Source of the DNA: Crocinitomicaceae bacterium
Lineage (GTDB): Bacteria; Bacteroidota; Bacteroidia; Flavobacteriales_D; Sanyastnellaceae
Reading direction: 5' to 3'
Assembly (NCBI GenBank): GCA_002700285.1
Contig: PACT01000028.1
Span: forward strand, 1-64,000
Length of the DNA stretch: 64,000 bases
Each line of letters begins with the position of its first letter. Within the stretch, counting starts at the first letter, position 1. Shown one piece after another: positions 1 to 9,503 of the stretch. The position numbers and the translations under genes were made by a program. Below the pieces are notes generated by a model. That model made no database searches, was not told where the DNA came from, and saw nothing but the letters and a program-made list of their open reading frames with translations.

Positions 1-2988
1 ACCATTTAAATTGTCATCTGCGTTACAATCTCCACCACAAACACCTATGGCGTCAAGTTGGCTTCCACTACAATCGCAATCTCCTTCTGGGATATCAGAG
101 CAGCCACAATCATAAACAGCTCCAGGGCCACCACAAACACCACACGCGTCAAGGACATTACCGTCACAATCACAATCATCTGAGGGAATATCAGCACATC
201 CACACTCGTATACTGCGCCTGGTCCATTACACACGCCACACTCATCTAATTCCCCTATACAATCGTCTACCTCGTCGCACAATCCGTCAGAATCCACATC
301 CGTTAAACAATTACCGTCACAGTCAAGGAATTCTACCGCAAATATGCAATTTGTTCCATCATCAAAAGTTGCATTCTCATCATAGTTACAAGCGCTAGAA
401 TCAGTACAACCTGCACATGAATCAAAATCACATAATGAATTATCGGTAACTAGTGCATCTGCATCATAGTTACACGCAAGAGATATTGTACATCCTGAAC
501 AAGAAGAATTATCACCGCCACAAATGCCGCACTCGTCAATTGCGGTTCCGTCGCAGTCACAGTTTCCCTCTGGGATACCTGATCCGCCACAAACACCACA
601 CTCGTCTAATACGTTTCCGTCGCAGTCACAGTCTCCCTCTGGGATACCTGATCCGCCACAAACACCACACGCGTCATTTACTGCACAAGAACCATCGTCG
701 TAGGTTGCTGTCTCGTCGTAGTTACAAGCCGTAGCATCTGTACAACCACATGCAGTACCGAATCCATCTCCGTTATATGTTCCAACGCCATTAAATGGCA
801 TACTGATCTGAACTTGATCAGCACCTAATCCCAATGGGAAGACTTGGTAATTAAGAACTCCGCTTATCGAACCAGTCGTTGTGACCTGAAGAACAAGAAC
901 GCGCAGATCCGCATCAGGCAATCCGTTAGATGCAGTGTTAAGAACGTAGTAAGAAGATCCAGTTAATGTGTTTGACAACAATGAAGTCGCGCCATTTGTA
1001 GTAAAGAAAGGTGTGATAGGCTGACCTGCATCCTCCACAAGAGAAGGATCTGCTGCAGGGGCAACAGCTGGACCATCTAAACCAATCGTCGCATAGGTGT
1101 CATCTGCCATATCTGGGAAGAAGGCAAGGAAAGCAGGGTTTATACCTGAAGCACTCCAGCTCGAATTTCCAAACGAATTAAAAGCACCATCAGGTGTATT
1201 GATTGATAAAGGAAAGTCATTGTTCCCGAAGATTGCACTAAAACGATCGGTAGCATCAGTCATGTCAACATAGAAACGATAAGTCGTTCCTGGTGCAACA
1301 GCAGGTGTGCTCGCTTCAACTGTGAGCGTGTAAGCTACAGGCGCACGCAAACAAGAACAATAATCACAAGAACCATCATCTTGAGTCGCTAAGCCATCGT
1401 AGTTACATGCAATAGCATCTGTACAACCACTTATTTCAGCATCATCACAAGTTCCATTTCCGTCAGCGTCAGCAGAACAATCTCCACCACAAACGCCAAG
1501 GGCGTCTAATACGTTTCCGTCGCAGTCACAATCTCCCTCTGGGATACCTGAACCGCCACATGTGCCACACTCGTCTAATACGTTTCCGTCACAGTCACAG
1601 TCGCCCTCAGGGATACCTGATCCACCACATGTACCACACTCGTCTAATACGTTTCCGTCGCAATCACAGTCTCCCTCTGGAATACCTGATCCGCCACAAA
1701 CACCACACGCGTCTAATACGTTTCCGTCGCAATCACAGTCTCCCTCTGGAATACCTGATCCGCCACATGTGCCACACTCGTCTAATACGTTTCCGTCGCA
1801 GTCACAGTCTCCCTCCGGGATACCTGATCCGCCACAAACACCACACTCGTCTAACACGTTTCCGTCGCAGTCACAGTCTCCCTCTGGGATACCTGATCCA
1901 CCACAAACGCCACACTCGTCGAGTACGTTTCCATCGCAGTCACAATCGCCCTCCGGGATACCTGATCCACCACAAACGCCACACTCGTCTAATACGTTTC
2001 CGTCGCAGTCACAGTCTCCCTCTGGGATACCTGACCCGCCACATGTACCACACTCGTCTAATACGTTTCCGTCGCAATCACAGTCTCCTTCTGGGATACC
2101 TGATCCACCACAAACACCACACGCGTCTAATACGTTTCCGTCGCAATCACAGTCGCCCTCTGAGATACCTGACCCGCCACATGTCCCACACTCATCGATT
2201 ACGTTTCCGTCGCAATCACAATCTCCGTCAGGGATGCCTTCACAAGACCCATCATTAATTGTTGCTTCTGGATTGTAATTACAGGCCGTAGCATCGGTAC
2301 ATCCATTGGGATTGCTAGATAAAATAGGAAGAAGATCACGCCACTCTTGACTTTGATCTGAGTTCATAAATACCTGAAATTGCATTTGGCCTGAAACATC
2401 ACCATCTGTTGTTAACTGTGCAAGTAGAATTTTAAGATCATCACCTGCAAAAGAAGGTAAATCTGAAGACCCAGCCCCAGGAAATGGAACGAACCAAGCA
2501 GAACCGGTAGGGTCGTCAATAAGGATGCTGTTTCCCGCTTCGAAAATTACAAAAGGATCAAAATCACCTACCGCTTGGCTGAGTACTATCCCTTCTGTGC
2601 TGTTTTCTGCACCAATGGTCAACCAACTGTCATATTCCATTGTTGGAACAAATTGGAAAAAAGCGGGGTTGATCATTGAACCGAATTGACTTCCAGTATC
2701 ATTTTGATACCACGATGTTGTTGTCGTAAGCTCAAGCGGATTCAATACAGAACCTGAAACAGAAGATAAATAATCCCCTGAATTTAAGCAATGAAGATAG
2801 ACTCTGTAGGTTGTTAAACCATCTAATTCACCATAGAGGTCCCCACCATCTGCATGAGACACAAATTCCTCTATACCAACCCAGTAACCATCGGGTGCAG
2901 TATCGAAAACGCCTGGAGAAAGAAATTGTGCTTGCGCTGTAAATAACAGACAAAGCGACAAAGAAAAAAAGGATAAAAGTCTACGCAT
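1..2988 (-). CDS. Large secreted Cys/Asp-rich repeat protein (5' part, runs off left edge)
   Basis: The frame is open for 996 codons from ATG 2988 to base 1 with no stop, so the C-terminus is missing. Residues 1-21 look like a signal peptide ending TAQA. Two globular domains, about residues 22-235 and 545-745, resemble each other: both contain GxTTYRxY/TTYRFY, then a SW motif, INPAFF/INPAFL and a TIG motif about 20 residues on, so they look like a divergent internal duplication. Between them, residues 251-503 are eleven 23-residue units of the type [18 protein letters not shown]. More units follow at 511-648, with degenerate versions near base 1-260. Linkers carry [11 protein letters not shown]...DDGSC motifs. 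Such repeats are known in surface or secreted proteins of Bacteroidota, usually followed by a T9SS sorting domain, which would lie outside this window. Secretion and a surface or structural role are inferred; no catalytic motif is visible. Confidence 0.85.
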   Translation of the reverse strand, partial: MRRLLSFFSLSLCLLFTAQAQFLSPGVFDTAPDGYWVGIEEFVSHADGGDLYGELDGLTTYRVYLHCLNSGDYLSSVSGSVLNPLELTTTTSWYQNDTGSQFGSMINPAFFQFVPTMEYDSWLTIGAENSTEGIVLSQAVGDFDPFVIFEAGNSILIDDPTGSAWFVPFPGAGSSDLPSFAGDDLKILLAQLTTDGDVSGQMQFQVFMNSDQSQEWRDLLPILSSNPNGCTDATACNYNPEATINDGSCEGIPDGDCDCDGNVIDECGTCGGSGISEGDCDCDGNVLDACGVCGGSGIPEGDCDCDGNVLDECGTCGGSGIPEGDCDCDGNVLDECGVCGGSGIPEGDCDCDGNVLDECGVCGGSGIPEGDCDCDGNVLDECGVCGGSGIPEGDCDCDGNVLDECGTCGGSGIPEGDCDCDGNVLDACGVCGGSGIPEGDCDCDGNVLDECGTCGGSGIPEGDCDCDGNVLDECGTCGGSGIPEGDCDCDGNVLDALGVCGGDCSADADGNGTCDDAEISGCTDAIACNYDGLATQDDGSCDYCSCLRAPVAYTLTVEASTPAVAPGTTYRFYVDMTDATDRFSAIFGNNDFPLSINTPDGAFNSFGNSSWSASGINPAFLAFFPDMADDTYATIGLDGPAVAPAADPSLVEDAGQPITPFFTTNGATSLLSNTLTGSSYYVLNTASNGLPDADLRVLVLQVTTTGSISGVLNYQVFPLGLGADQVQISMPFNGVGTYNGDGFGTACGCTDATACNYDETATYDDGSCAVNDACGVCGGSGIPEGDCDCDGNVLDECGVCGGSGIPEGNCDCDGTAIDECGICGGDNSSCSGCTISLACNYDADALVTDNSLCDFDSCAGCTDSSACNYDENATFDDGTNCIFAVEFLDCDGNCLTDVDSDGLCDEVDDCIGELDECGVCNGPGAVYECGCADIPSDDCDCDGNVLDACGVCGGPGAVYDCGCSDIPEGDCDCSGSQLDAIGVCGGDCNADDNLNG
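1480..2238 (-). repeat. Eleven tandem 69-bp coding repeats
   Basis: Eleven consecutive 69-bp units (759 bp) each encode 23 residues with four cysteines and three to five acidic residues. Units differ mainly at synonymous positions and at a GTC/GVC and DEC/DAC choice, so the array keeps the reading frame under expansion or contraction. Two further full units lie at 511-648. The period being a multiple of three and the coding constraint separate this from CRISPR or satellite DNA. Confidence 0.92.
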
Positions 2989-3347
2989 TTGAAAACAGTT
3001 TGGTTTAAGATTCAATAGTTAAGCAATTAACGGCGCTAATATATTACATAAAAAATGCAATTCCTATTTATTTGATATTTAGATAGGATTATGTACACAT
3101 TATCTAGTAAATATGATTTTTCGTCGAAAATAATGATCATGATATACAACACCATATCGAGGTTGCTTGTGTGACATTATATGTTTTGTTCATATTCGCG
3201 AAGGATAAACGTTATCAAAAAAACACATGGATTAATAGAACTTACTTAAAATGAAAAACATGTGACAGACACCAGTAGCCGTCTCACCCTCAAATAATTC
3301 AAGATTTATTTTTTCAGACTATACACTTTTACTAAGAAGTAAAACAC
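2989..3347. other. AT-rich divergent intergenic region
   Basis: This stretch of about 360 bases lies between the divergent repeat-protein gene and tRNA-Phe. It is AT-rich and contains no convincing open frame. I found no exact TAnnTTTG box on the minus strand upstream of ATG 2988, so the promoter of the repeat-protein gene is not identified. Confidence 0.5.
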
Positions 3348-3355
3348 TATATTTG
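3348..3355 (+). promoter_or_regulatory. -7 promoter box of tRNA-Phe
   Basis: TATATTTG matches the Bacteroidota -7 consensus TAnnTTTG exactly and ends 13 nt before the tRNA. The tRNA-Val gene has the same box at the same distance, which makes the pair an internal calibration for transcription start spacing in this genome. Confidence 0.75.
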
Positions 3356-3368
3356 CCGTCTCTTATTC

Positions 3369-3441
<73 letters not shown>

Positions 3442-3451
3442 CAAAAGAAAC

Positions 3452-3483
3452 AAGCCCCGCCACAAATGTGCGGGGCTTTTTTC
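3452..3483 (+). terminator. Rho-independent terminator after tRNA-Phe
   Basis: An 8-bp GC-rich stem, AGCCCCGC paired with GCGGGGCT, closes a 9-nt loop and is followed by a T run. It lies 10 nt after the tRNA. Confidence 0.9.
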
Positions 3484-3585
3484 TTGATCGCTGCTGAGCC
3501 ACCTTGAAAGTGTTGATTTAGTAGCGATAGATTCACTTAAAAAAACCAAGTTGTGTTTACTTTGCTAGAATAATTGGGAAACAAT

Positions 3586-4650
3586 ATGAATAGTGTTCGA
3601 TCGACATCTTGGAGGAAGGAACTCAAAAGTCACATCCGAGAAAAATCTCTTGTATTTTTACTTGCTGACAGCAATTTACCGGACAGCTACTCAATGGACA
3701 TTATGAAGGTGTGTAAAATCAAGAATAAGACACACCTGCTTAAGATCAAGGGAGGGGAGCAAATTAAAACGCACCAACATCTTATCAAAATTTACAATGA
3801 ATTAGATGTCGTTGGAGCAGACAGAAAAAGTGTGCTTATTTGTTTGGGGGGTGGAACAATTAGTGATTTAGGAGGCTTTGCAGCCAGTACATATAAAAGA
3901 GGAATTGATCTCGTCATTCTTCCCACGACAGTTGTGGGCATGGTAGATGCTGCAATAGGTGGAAAGAATGGCATTAATCTCGAAAGTAATGTAGGGATAC
4001 TGAAAAATCAGATTGGGACATTTCATCAACCAAAACTGACAGGGATAGATTTCAAGTGGCTAGACAGCTTACCACAAGATGAGATTAAGAGTGGGTGGGG
4101 AGAAATGCTTAAACATGCGCTTCTTAAAGGCGGATCGCATCTTGAACAATTGAAAAACGCAGAACCCAATATCGCGAGCCTAGCCCCCCTCATCATAGAG
4201 TCTGGAAATATAAAAGAAGGTATTGTGCGGAGAGATGTCAAAGAAAATGGTGAGCGCGTACTTTTAAATCTGGGACATACCGTCGGTCATGCCATTGAAA
4301 GTCTTGAGTTAGATGCTTCTACCGAATCAGAAATTAAGCACGGCATTGCGGTCGCTTGGGGGATCGTATTTACACTTGAAGTTTCAGTAATAAAAATGGG
4401 GTTTAATGATGCCATGGCCAAAGAATTAATCAAGTGGATTGTCGACATCATTGGATACCGTGAGAAAATGTGGGGTTCTAAAGAGATTTGGCTTAAAATG
4501 TGCAAAGACAAGAAAAACATAAATGGCAACGTTAAGGACGTGTTGTTACGCAATCCCGGAGATGTAGATTGGAGCTTTACCTGGGAACGCGAAGAGTTCA
4601 CAATCTTGTGGGAGCAATTCCGTAAGAGATATGAATTAACAAGCTGCTAA
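3586..4650 (+). CDS. aroB: 3-dehydroquinate synthase
   Basis: Converts DAHP to 3-dehydroquinate, the second step of the shikimate pathway (cytosolic, NAD- and metal-dependent). Seen: the NAD-binding GGGTISDLGGFAAS motif, then RGIDLVILPTTVVGMVDAAI with GGKNGIN just after it, the metal-ligand region SGWGEMLKHALL, and NLGHTVGHAIE with the second His ligands. The length of 354 residues is usual for the family. The frame extends upstream to TTG 3574, but ATG 3586 is the likely start. A near-consensus -7 box (TTACTTTG, 3557-3564) lies 21 nt before it. The next gene, lpxD, has its own promoter box right after the aroB stop. Confidence 0.95.
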   Translation: MNSVRSTSWRKELKSHIREKSLVFLLADSNLPDSYSMDIMKVCKIKNKTHLLKIKGGEQIKTHQHLIKIYNELDVVGADRKSVLICLGGGTISDLGGFAASTYKRGIDLVILPTTVVGMVDAAIGGKNGINLESNVGILKNQIGTFHQPKLTGIDFKWLDSLPQDEIKSGWGEMLKHALLKGGSHLEQLKNAEPNIASLAPLIIESGNIKEGIVRRDVKENGERVLLNLGHTVGHAIESLELDASTESEIKHGIAVAWGIVFTLEVSVIKMGFNDAMAKELIKWIVDIIGYREKMWGSKEIWLKMCKDKKNINGNVKDVLLRNPGDVDWSFTWEREEFTILWEQFRKRYELTSC

Positions 4651-4654
4651 TAAA

Positions 4655-4662
4655 TATATTTG
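4655..4662 (+). promoter_or_regulatory. -7 promoter box of the lpxD operon
   Basis: TATATTTG is an exact TAnnTTTG match just downstream of the aroB stop and ends 8 nt before the lpxD ATG. The mRNA would have almost no 5' leader. Confidence 0.65.
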
Positions 4663-4670
4663 CCTTAATT

Positions 4671-5690
4671 ATGGAACAAACTGCTGCAGAATTAGCGATA
4701 CTATTAGAAGGGTCTGTTTCTGGGAACCCAGAAGCGAGGGTTCGTCGGCTTGGTAAAATAGAATCCGCTGGCCCAGGGTCAGTGACTTTTCTCGCAAACA
4801 TGGAGTACGAAAAATTCGTGTACTCATGTCGCGCTACTGTAGTTGTGGTTAAAATGGACTTTAGACCAAAGAAAGAGTTGCCAGTTGGGATCACGTTGGT
4901 GAAGGTTGAAGATCCATACAGGGCATTTGCAACTTTGCTTGATGCGTATGACAATATTTTAAAGAGAGATGAAGGCGTGCACTCATCGGCGATCATCCAC
5001 CCTGATGCAACCATAGGAAAGGGATGTGCCATAGGTCCTGGAGTCGTCATAGACAAAGGTGCTGTAATCGGAAATAGATCTGAACTTCGTGCAAACGTAT
5101 ATATAGGTCGAGATGTCACGATAGGTTCAGACGCCATGTTTCATTCAGGCGTGAGAATTCTAGACCGATGTATTGTAGGCAACTGTTGTACAATACAAGG
5201 CGGCACGATCGTCGGTTCCGATGGCTTCGGATTTGCGCCAAAAGAAGATGGATCGTATGCAAAAATCCCTCAAACGGGAAATGTTGTCATTGAGGACGAC
5301 TGTGATATCGGTGCTTTATGCACTTTGGACAGAGCAACACTGGGCTCTACAATTATCCGCAATGGGTGCAAGCTAGATAACCTTATTCAGGTCGCACACA
5401 ATGTGGTCATCGGTGAAAAAACAGTCATCGCGGCCCAAACTGGAATCGCTGGCTCAACGACAATCGGCTCACACTGTTTAATTGGAGGGCAAGTGGGAAT
5501 AGGCGGGCATCTTAAAATAGCAAATGGATCAAGAATCGCAGCAAAATCTGGTGTCTCTGCGAGCTTACTGCATCCAAAAGGCACATATCAAGGGAATCCC
5601 GCAATGCCCATCAAAGCATTCCAGAGGTTCCAAATAGCGCTTCGTAAGCTTGTTAGGGCAGAGCGTATTAAAGAAAAAGAAAATACATGA
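4671..5690 (+). CDS. lpxD: UDP-3-O-(3-hydroxyacyl)glucosamine N-acyltransferase
   Basis: Third step of lipid A synthesis: transfers a 3-hydroxyacyl group from ACP to the 2-amino group of UDP-3-O-acylglucosamine at the inner face of the cytoplasmic membrane. The N-terminal ~100 residues match the LpxD uridine-binding domain (SVTFLANMEYEKF region). From about residue 105 there are left-handed beta-helix hexapeptide repeats (for example IHPDATIGKGCAIGPGVVI). The catalytic His is expected in QVAHNVVIG (about residue 244). The length of 339 residues is usual. The stop overlaps the start of lpxC/fabZ by 4 nt (ATGA), which indicates translational coupling. Confidence 0.97.
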   Translation: MEQTAAELAILLEGSVSGNPEARVRRLGKIESAGPGSVTFLANMEYEKFVYSCRATVVVVKMDFRPKKELPVGITLVKVEDPYRAFATLLDAYDNILKRDEGVHSSAIIHPDATIGKGCAIGPGVVIDKGAVIGNRSELRANVYIGRDVTIGSDAMFHSGVRILDRCIVGNCCTIQGGTIVGSDGFGFAPKEDGSYAKIPQTGNVVIEDDCDIGALCTLDRATLGSTIIRNGCKLDNLIQVAHNVVIGEKTVIAAQTGIAGSTTIGSHCLIGGQVGIGGHLKIANGSRIAAKSGVSASLLHPKGTYQGNPAMPIKAFQRFQIALRKLVRAERIKEKENT

Positions 5691-7105
5691 TTCATTCAAC
5701 TAAGCAGCACACACTTAAAAGTACAATGACCTTTAAGGGAGTTGGACTGCATACTGGAAAAATGTGTACTTTAACAGTGCAACCCGCAGAGGCAAATCAT
5801 GGATATAAATTCCAACGTATCGATCTTGAAGGCCATCCCATTGTTAAAGCCTGCACAAAAAATGTCATTTCTACATTTAGATGCACATCACTATCTCAAG
5901 GTGGTGTAGTCATAAATACAACTGAACATATACTCGCTGCATTATACGCAGCCGGTGTTGACAATGCTTTAATTCAACTGGACGCACAGGAAGTCCCGAT
6001 TATAGATGGCAGTGCACTTGCATTTACCAATGGCATTGAAGAAGTCGGCACCACCGAGTTAGAGGCAGACAGAAGATTCTTTAAGGTTAGAAAAAACATA
6101 AGTTATACAGACAAAAAGAACAATGTCGAAATGTTACTCGTACCTCTCAAAGAAGATGAGTTCCGTCTAACAGTTATGGTCGATTACAACAGTCCTGTTC
6201 TTGGGACGCAACATGCTAGACTTGAAAAGCTCAGTGATTTCAGTAAAGAAATTGCACCGAGCAGGACGTTTGTCTTTATGAAGGAGCTTAAAGAATTGGC
6301 GGACAAAGGGCTGATAAAAGGAGGTGATGTCGGTAACGCAATCGTTCTTGCGGAAAGGCCATACTCAAAAAACGAATTGCAATCCATTGCTGACACGATG
6401 GGTCGAAAAGAATTGGGAGTGGTGGAAGATGAAGCAGGGGTTGTGAGTACATCTCCGTTACACTTCTCTAATGAACCTGCGAGACATAAGCTACTCGATA
6501 TACTTGGTGATATTGCACTGACAGGTTATTATATCTATGGACATGTGCTTGCGGCACGTCCCGGACATGAAGCAAATGTGGAATTTGCCAAAGCACTTGA
6601 CAAACAAATACTGGAACTTGAAGATTTACCCGATCTAAGAACAGATAAAGATTCAATTCTAGATGTAAATCAAATTTCTAAACTTCTGCCACATCGCTAT
6701 CCATTCCTATTGGTAGATAGAATTCTTGAAATGGATGATCAAAGTATTACAGGCGTTAAAAATGTGACAATCAATGAACCCTTTTTTCAGGGCCACTTCC
6801 CAGATAACCCGGTGATGCCTGGTGTACTGCAAGTAGAAGCGATGGCACAAGTAGGTGGTGTCTTCGCACTTTCAAATGTTGAAGACCCTGAATTTTGGTC
6901 TACATACTTTTTAAAAATTGATGAAGTCAGGTTTAAACAAAAAGTAATGCCAGGAGATTCAATTGTATTCCACCTCAAATTGATTTCACCTATGAGGAGA
7001 GGATTAGTTCATATGCAAGGAAAAGGATATGTGAGAGGCACTTTGGTGTCTCAAGCCATACTCCTCGCCCAAGTGATCAAGGACAGGGCACCCGCTGAAA
7101 AGTAG
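5687..7105 (+). CDS. lpxC/fabZ: Bifunctional UDP-3-O-acyl-GlcNAc deacetylase / 3-hydroxyacyl-ACP dehydratase
   Basis: A two-enzyme fusion of 472 residues. Residues 1 to about 305 are LpxC, the zinc deacetylase committing the pathway to lipid A, with the zinc motif TTEHILAALYAAG and HKLLDILGDIAL near residue 267. Residues ~325-472 are FabZ, the fatty acid synthesis dehydratase, with LPHRYPFLLVDRI and the catalytic GHFPDNPVMPGVLQVEAMAQ (about 368-387) with its His and Glu. This fusion is established in Bacteroidota and couples lipid A and fatty acid synthesis. It overlaps lpxD by 4 nt and precedes lpxA by 29 nt. Confidence 0.97.
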   Translation: MIHSTKQHTLKSTMTFKGVGLHTGKMCTLTVQPAEANHGYKFQRIDLEGHPIVKACTKNVISTFRCTSLSQGGVVINTTEHILAALYAAGVDNALIQLDAQEVPIIDGSALAFTNGIEEVGTTELEADRRFFKVRKNISYTDKKNNVEMLLVPLKEDEFRLTVMVDYNSPVLGTQHARLEKLSDFSKEIAPSRTFVFMKELKELADKGLIKGGDVGNAIVLAERPYSKNELQSIADTMGRKELGVVEDEAGVVSTSPLHFSNEPARHKLLDILGDIALTGYYIYGHVLAARPGHEANVEFAKALDKQILELEDLPDLRTDKDSILDVNQISKLLPHRYPFLLVDRILEMDDQSITGVKNVTINEPFFQGHFPDNPVMPGVLQVEAMAQVGGVFALSNVEDPEFWSTYFLKIDEVRFKQKVMPGDSIVFHLKLISPMRRGLVHMQGKGYVRGTLVSQAILLAQVIKDRAPAEK

Positions 7106-7134
7106 AGTCTATTTTTACTACCTTCAAACTTACT

Positions 7135-7920
7135 ATGACAACGAAAATCAGTCCACAAGCATTCATTCACGAACACGCCTCATTAGGCGAAGGTGTGATT
7201 GTTGAACCGTTTTCATACATCGGACCTAATGTAACAGTAGGACCGAGAACATATATAGGGCCAAATGTCACCATCTTAGAAAGCACGATCATCGGTGAAG
7301 ATTGTAAAATCTTTCCTGGTGCAGTCATCGGCGCTGAACCACAAGATCTTAAGTTCAAAGATGAAAACACAACTGTAGAGATTGGAGACCGCACGACTAT
7401 AAGAGAGTGTGTCACCATTCACAGAGCGACTTCGGACAGACTTAAAACAACAGTGGGCAATGATTGCTTGATCATGGCATATGTCCATTTAGCGCATGAT
7501 GTTCAGATAGGAAACCGAGTTGTTTTGGCAAACGCTGTTAATGTAGCTGGCCACGTCACCATTGATGACTGGGTGATCATAGAGGGAATGGTAGGCATTC
7601 AGCAATTCGTCAGAATTGGGGAGCACGCATTTGTAGCTGGAGGGTCATTGGTAAGAAAGAACATCCCACCTTATATTAAAGCTGCCAGAGAACCATTGGC
7701 ATATATAGGTGTCAATTCAATAGGGCTTAGGAGAAGGGGATTTGAGCACGATCGAATCACACGCATTGAAGATATTTATAGAACGCTTTACGTTCAAAAT
7801 GTAAATATGAGCCAAGCCCTGAAAGTTGCTGATGCTGAATTCCCTGTATGTGAGGACAAAGACTTCGTACTGGACTTCATTCGTGAATCCAACAAAGGAA
7901 TCGTTAGGGGGCCATTCTGA
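7135..7920 (+). CDS. lpxA: UDP-N-acetylglucosamine O-acyltransferase
   Basis: First enzyme of lipid A synthesis, attaching a 3-hydroxyacyl chain to the 3-OH of UDP-GlcNAc. The N-terminal two thirds are hexapeptide repeats (YIGPNVTVGPRTYIGPNVTI), with the catalytic His in VHLAHDVQIGNRV (about residue 120). The C-terminal third is the helical LpxA domain (about residues 190-261). The length of 261 residues is normal. It is the last gene of the lpxD-lpxC/fabZ-lpxA cluster. No clear terminator was found after it. Confidence 0.97.
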   Translation: MTTKISPQAFIHEHASLGEGVIVEPFSYIGPNVTVGPRTYIGPNVTILESTIIGEDCKIFPGAVIGAEPQDLKFKDENTTVEIGDRTTIRECVTIHRATSDRLKTTVGNDCLIMAYVHLAHDVQIGNRVVLANAVNVAGHVTIDDWVIIEGMVGIQQFVRIGEHAFVAGGSLVRKNIPPYIKAAREPLAYIGVNSIGLRRRGFEHDRITRIEDIYRTLYVQNVNMSQALKVADAEFPVCEDKDFVLDFIRESNKGIVRGPF

Positions 7921-8133
7921 TTCTGCCCAGTATCGCAGGATAGGCAGGCCAAGCAGTACATAAATGAGGGGGTGGGATAAAATTTCACATGTTTTTTTTT
8001 ACACACAAAGCACTTTAAATCAGTCACTTAAAAAGGTGTTGTGATTTATTTTTACAAAAAATGAAACTTATTTGGATCGACAAGAGTAAAAGGGAGTGAA
8101 TCTTTTTTTTATAACCCTATCAATCTAAATATT

Positions 8134-9429
8134 ATGAATAAGTTTTACTCAACCCTCGCTGCGCTCGCAGTTTTTACTACTGGTAACCTCCTAGCTCAGG
8201 ACGCTTCTGCGCTTACTAACGCATTAGAAGGTACAGCATCTGCATATGACTGCTCTTATAAAGTCAAGGATGCAAACCAAACAATTTTATTAAACGGTTC
8301 TAATGCCACTCAAATTTTCTCAGCATGTACTGATGGAAAGTTAATGGAAGTAACGTTAGACATTAAATCATTAAATGATCGCGGCACTTACACTGTTGAA
8401 GTACGATCTATGAATGGTGTGGTACTTGACATTGCACGCTTTAAGCAAGGACAGGTTGTAGACGGACAAGTTGTTCTTCCGATGGAAACGCGTGTTAAAT
8501 CTGGTCTTAATTATATCCTTAATGTAAGTGCTGACAGTGGATATGAGCTTAGCCTTCGTGCTCAGCATGGTCCTATGGGAACACTTACAATTGACGGATC
8601 ACCTTACCGTGGAAAGTTAGTTGGAGAATTTGGTTTTAAAACAGTTGAAGCGAACGGCCTTTCTAATGATGAAGGACGTACAGGTCAAACAAACGATGAC
8701 AATGGCATTGCTACTGAAAAGTCTGCGAATGGCCTTTGTAACACTGAGGTGTCTGCACACACTGGACGTATTGCTACCAGTGGTGAAACAATCGGTCAAA
8801 CATTTACAGCGTGTGCGACAGGTCACCTTGAGCAGATCTCTTACCAAATACAACACATCGATGGTGACTTTGTAGGAAGAATCTCTTTGAAAGATGCACG
8901 TAACAACACATTGTTCTCACAAGAAGTGAGTGCGCGAAATGTGAGAAATGGTCTATTGGTTGTACCGATGAGCGAAAAAGTGCGTGAGGGAGCTGATTAC
9001 ACAATCTTCCTTAAGTCGATCCATGGAACGCGTCTTGCTGTATTGGCAAACGAAAACCCTGCTGATGCGCTTGGAACATGTACTTTCAACGGTACAGAGC
9101 TTGAAACGAACGCATGTTTCTCTGCACTTGTTAAGGAGAAAACAAACGATACGCCTTCATCTTTATCTGAAACAGAGCTTAAGGTAACTGCTTACCCTAA
9201 CCCATTTCAAAACGAACTTGGTATTCGTATCGACGGAATCGAAGAAGGTAAAGTCATCGTTCAGTTGCTTGACTTTGCCGGAAACGTTCTTCGTGCAGAC
9301 TTGATCAACATCAACCCAGACAACAAAGTGGTCAACTTTAACACTGACGACTTAAACGATGTAGGTTTCTACTCACTACGTGTTGTTCACGGTAAAAAGG
9401 TGACTCACACAACTGTAATCAAGAATTAA
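8134..9429 (+). CDS. Secreted protein with duplicated domain and type A T9SS sorting domain
   Basis: The 431-residue product starts with a signal peptide (MNKFYSTLAALAVFTTGNLLAQ). Two similar domains follow at about residues 40-180 and 205-345: each has an FSAC/FTAC motif, then G-K/H-L, a run of beta-strands, a VVLPM/LVVPM motif and a xGxxYxxxL/F motif. About residues 352-431 form a type A T9SS C-terminal sorting domain (KVTAYPNPFQNELGIRI ... GFYSLRVVHGKK). By family knowledge the protein crosses the outer membrane through the T9SS and is released or anchored. No enzymatic motif is seen; ligand binding or adhesion is only a guess. Its terminator is shared with galE. Confidence 0.85.
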   Translation: MNKFYSTLAALAVFTTGNLLAQDASALTNALEGTASAYDCSYKVKDANQTILLNGSNATQIFSACTDGKLMEVTLDIKSLNDRGTYTVEVRSMNGVVLDIARFKQGQVVDGQVVLPMETRVKSGLNYILNVSADSGYELSLRAQHGPMGTLTIDGSPYRGKLVGEFGFKTVEANGLSNDEGRTGQTNDDNGIATEKSANGLCNTEVSAHTGRIATSGETIGQTFTACATGHLEQISYQIQHIDGDFVGRISLKDARNNTLFSQEVSARNVRNGLLVVPMSEKVREGADYTIFLKSIHGTRLAVLANENPADALGTCTFNGTELETNACFSALVKEKTNDTPSSLSETELKVTAYPNPFQNELGIRIDGIEEGKVIVQLLDFAGNVLRADLININPDNKVVNFNTDDLNDVGFYSLRVVHGKKVTHTTVIKN

Positions 9430-9469
9430 TATTAATCGTTGGAAGACGACATCCTACTCATAAAAAAAA

Positions 9470-9503
9470 GGCTCGGTTCATTGTGAATCGGGTCTTTTTT
9501 TTT
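9470..9503. terminator. Bidirectional terminator overlapping the galE stop
   Basis: An 11-bp stem with G-U pairs (GGCTCGGTTCA, TTG loop, TGAATCGGGTC) has nine T on the right and eight A on the left, so it can terminate both converging transcripts. The galE stop codon and its last codons lie within the stem. Confidence 0.8.

Noticed and set aside
453..734. Plus-strand 93-codon frame at the left edge.
   Set aside because: It is antisense to the repeat-protein gene and rich in Arg/His, as expected from its reverse complement.
1480..2238. Tandem repeats considered as a CRISPR array.
   Set aside because: The units are contiguous and translate in frame into one protein, with no unique spacers and no cas genes.
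1560..2278. Long plus-strand open frames of about 230 residues with short repeats (His/Arg- or Ser/Pro-rich).
   Set aside because: They are the antisense of the 69-bp coding repeat array, whose period divisible by three keeps all frames open. The real gene is on the minus strand with a signal peptide and Cys pattern.
4598..5137. A 179-codon antisense frame across lpxD.
   Set aside because: It overlaps a well-supported lpxD with clear hexapeptide repeats and shows no recognisable motif of its own.
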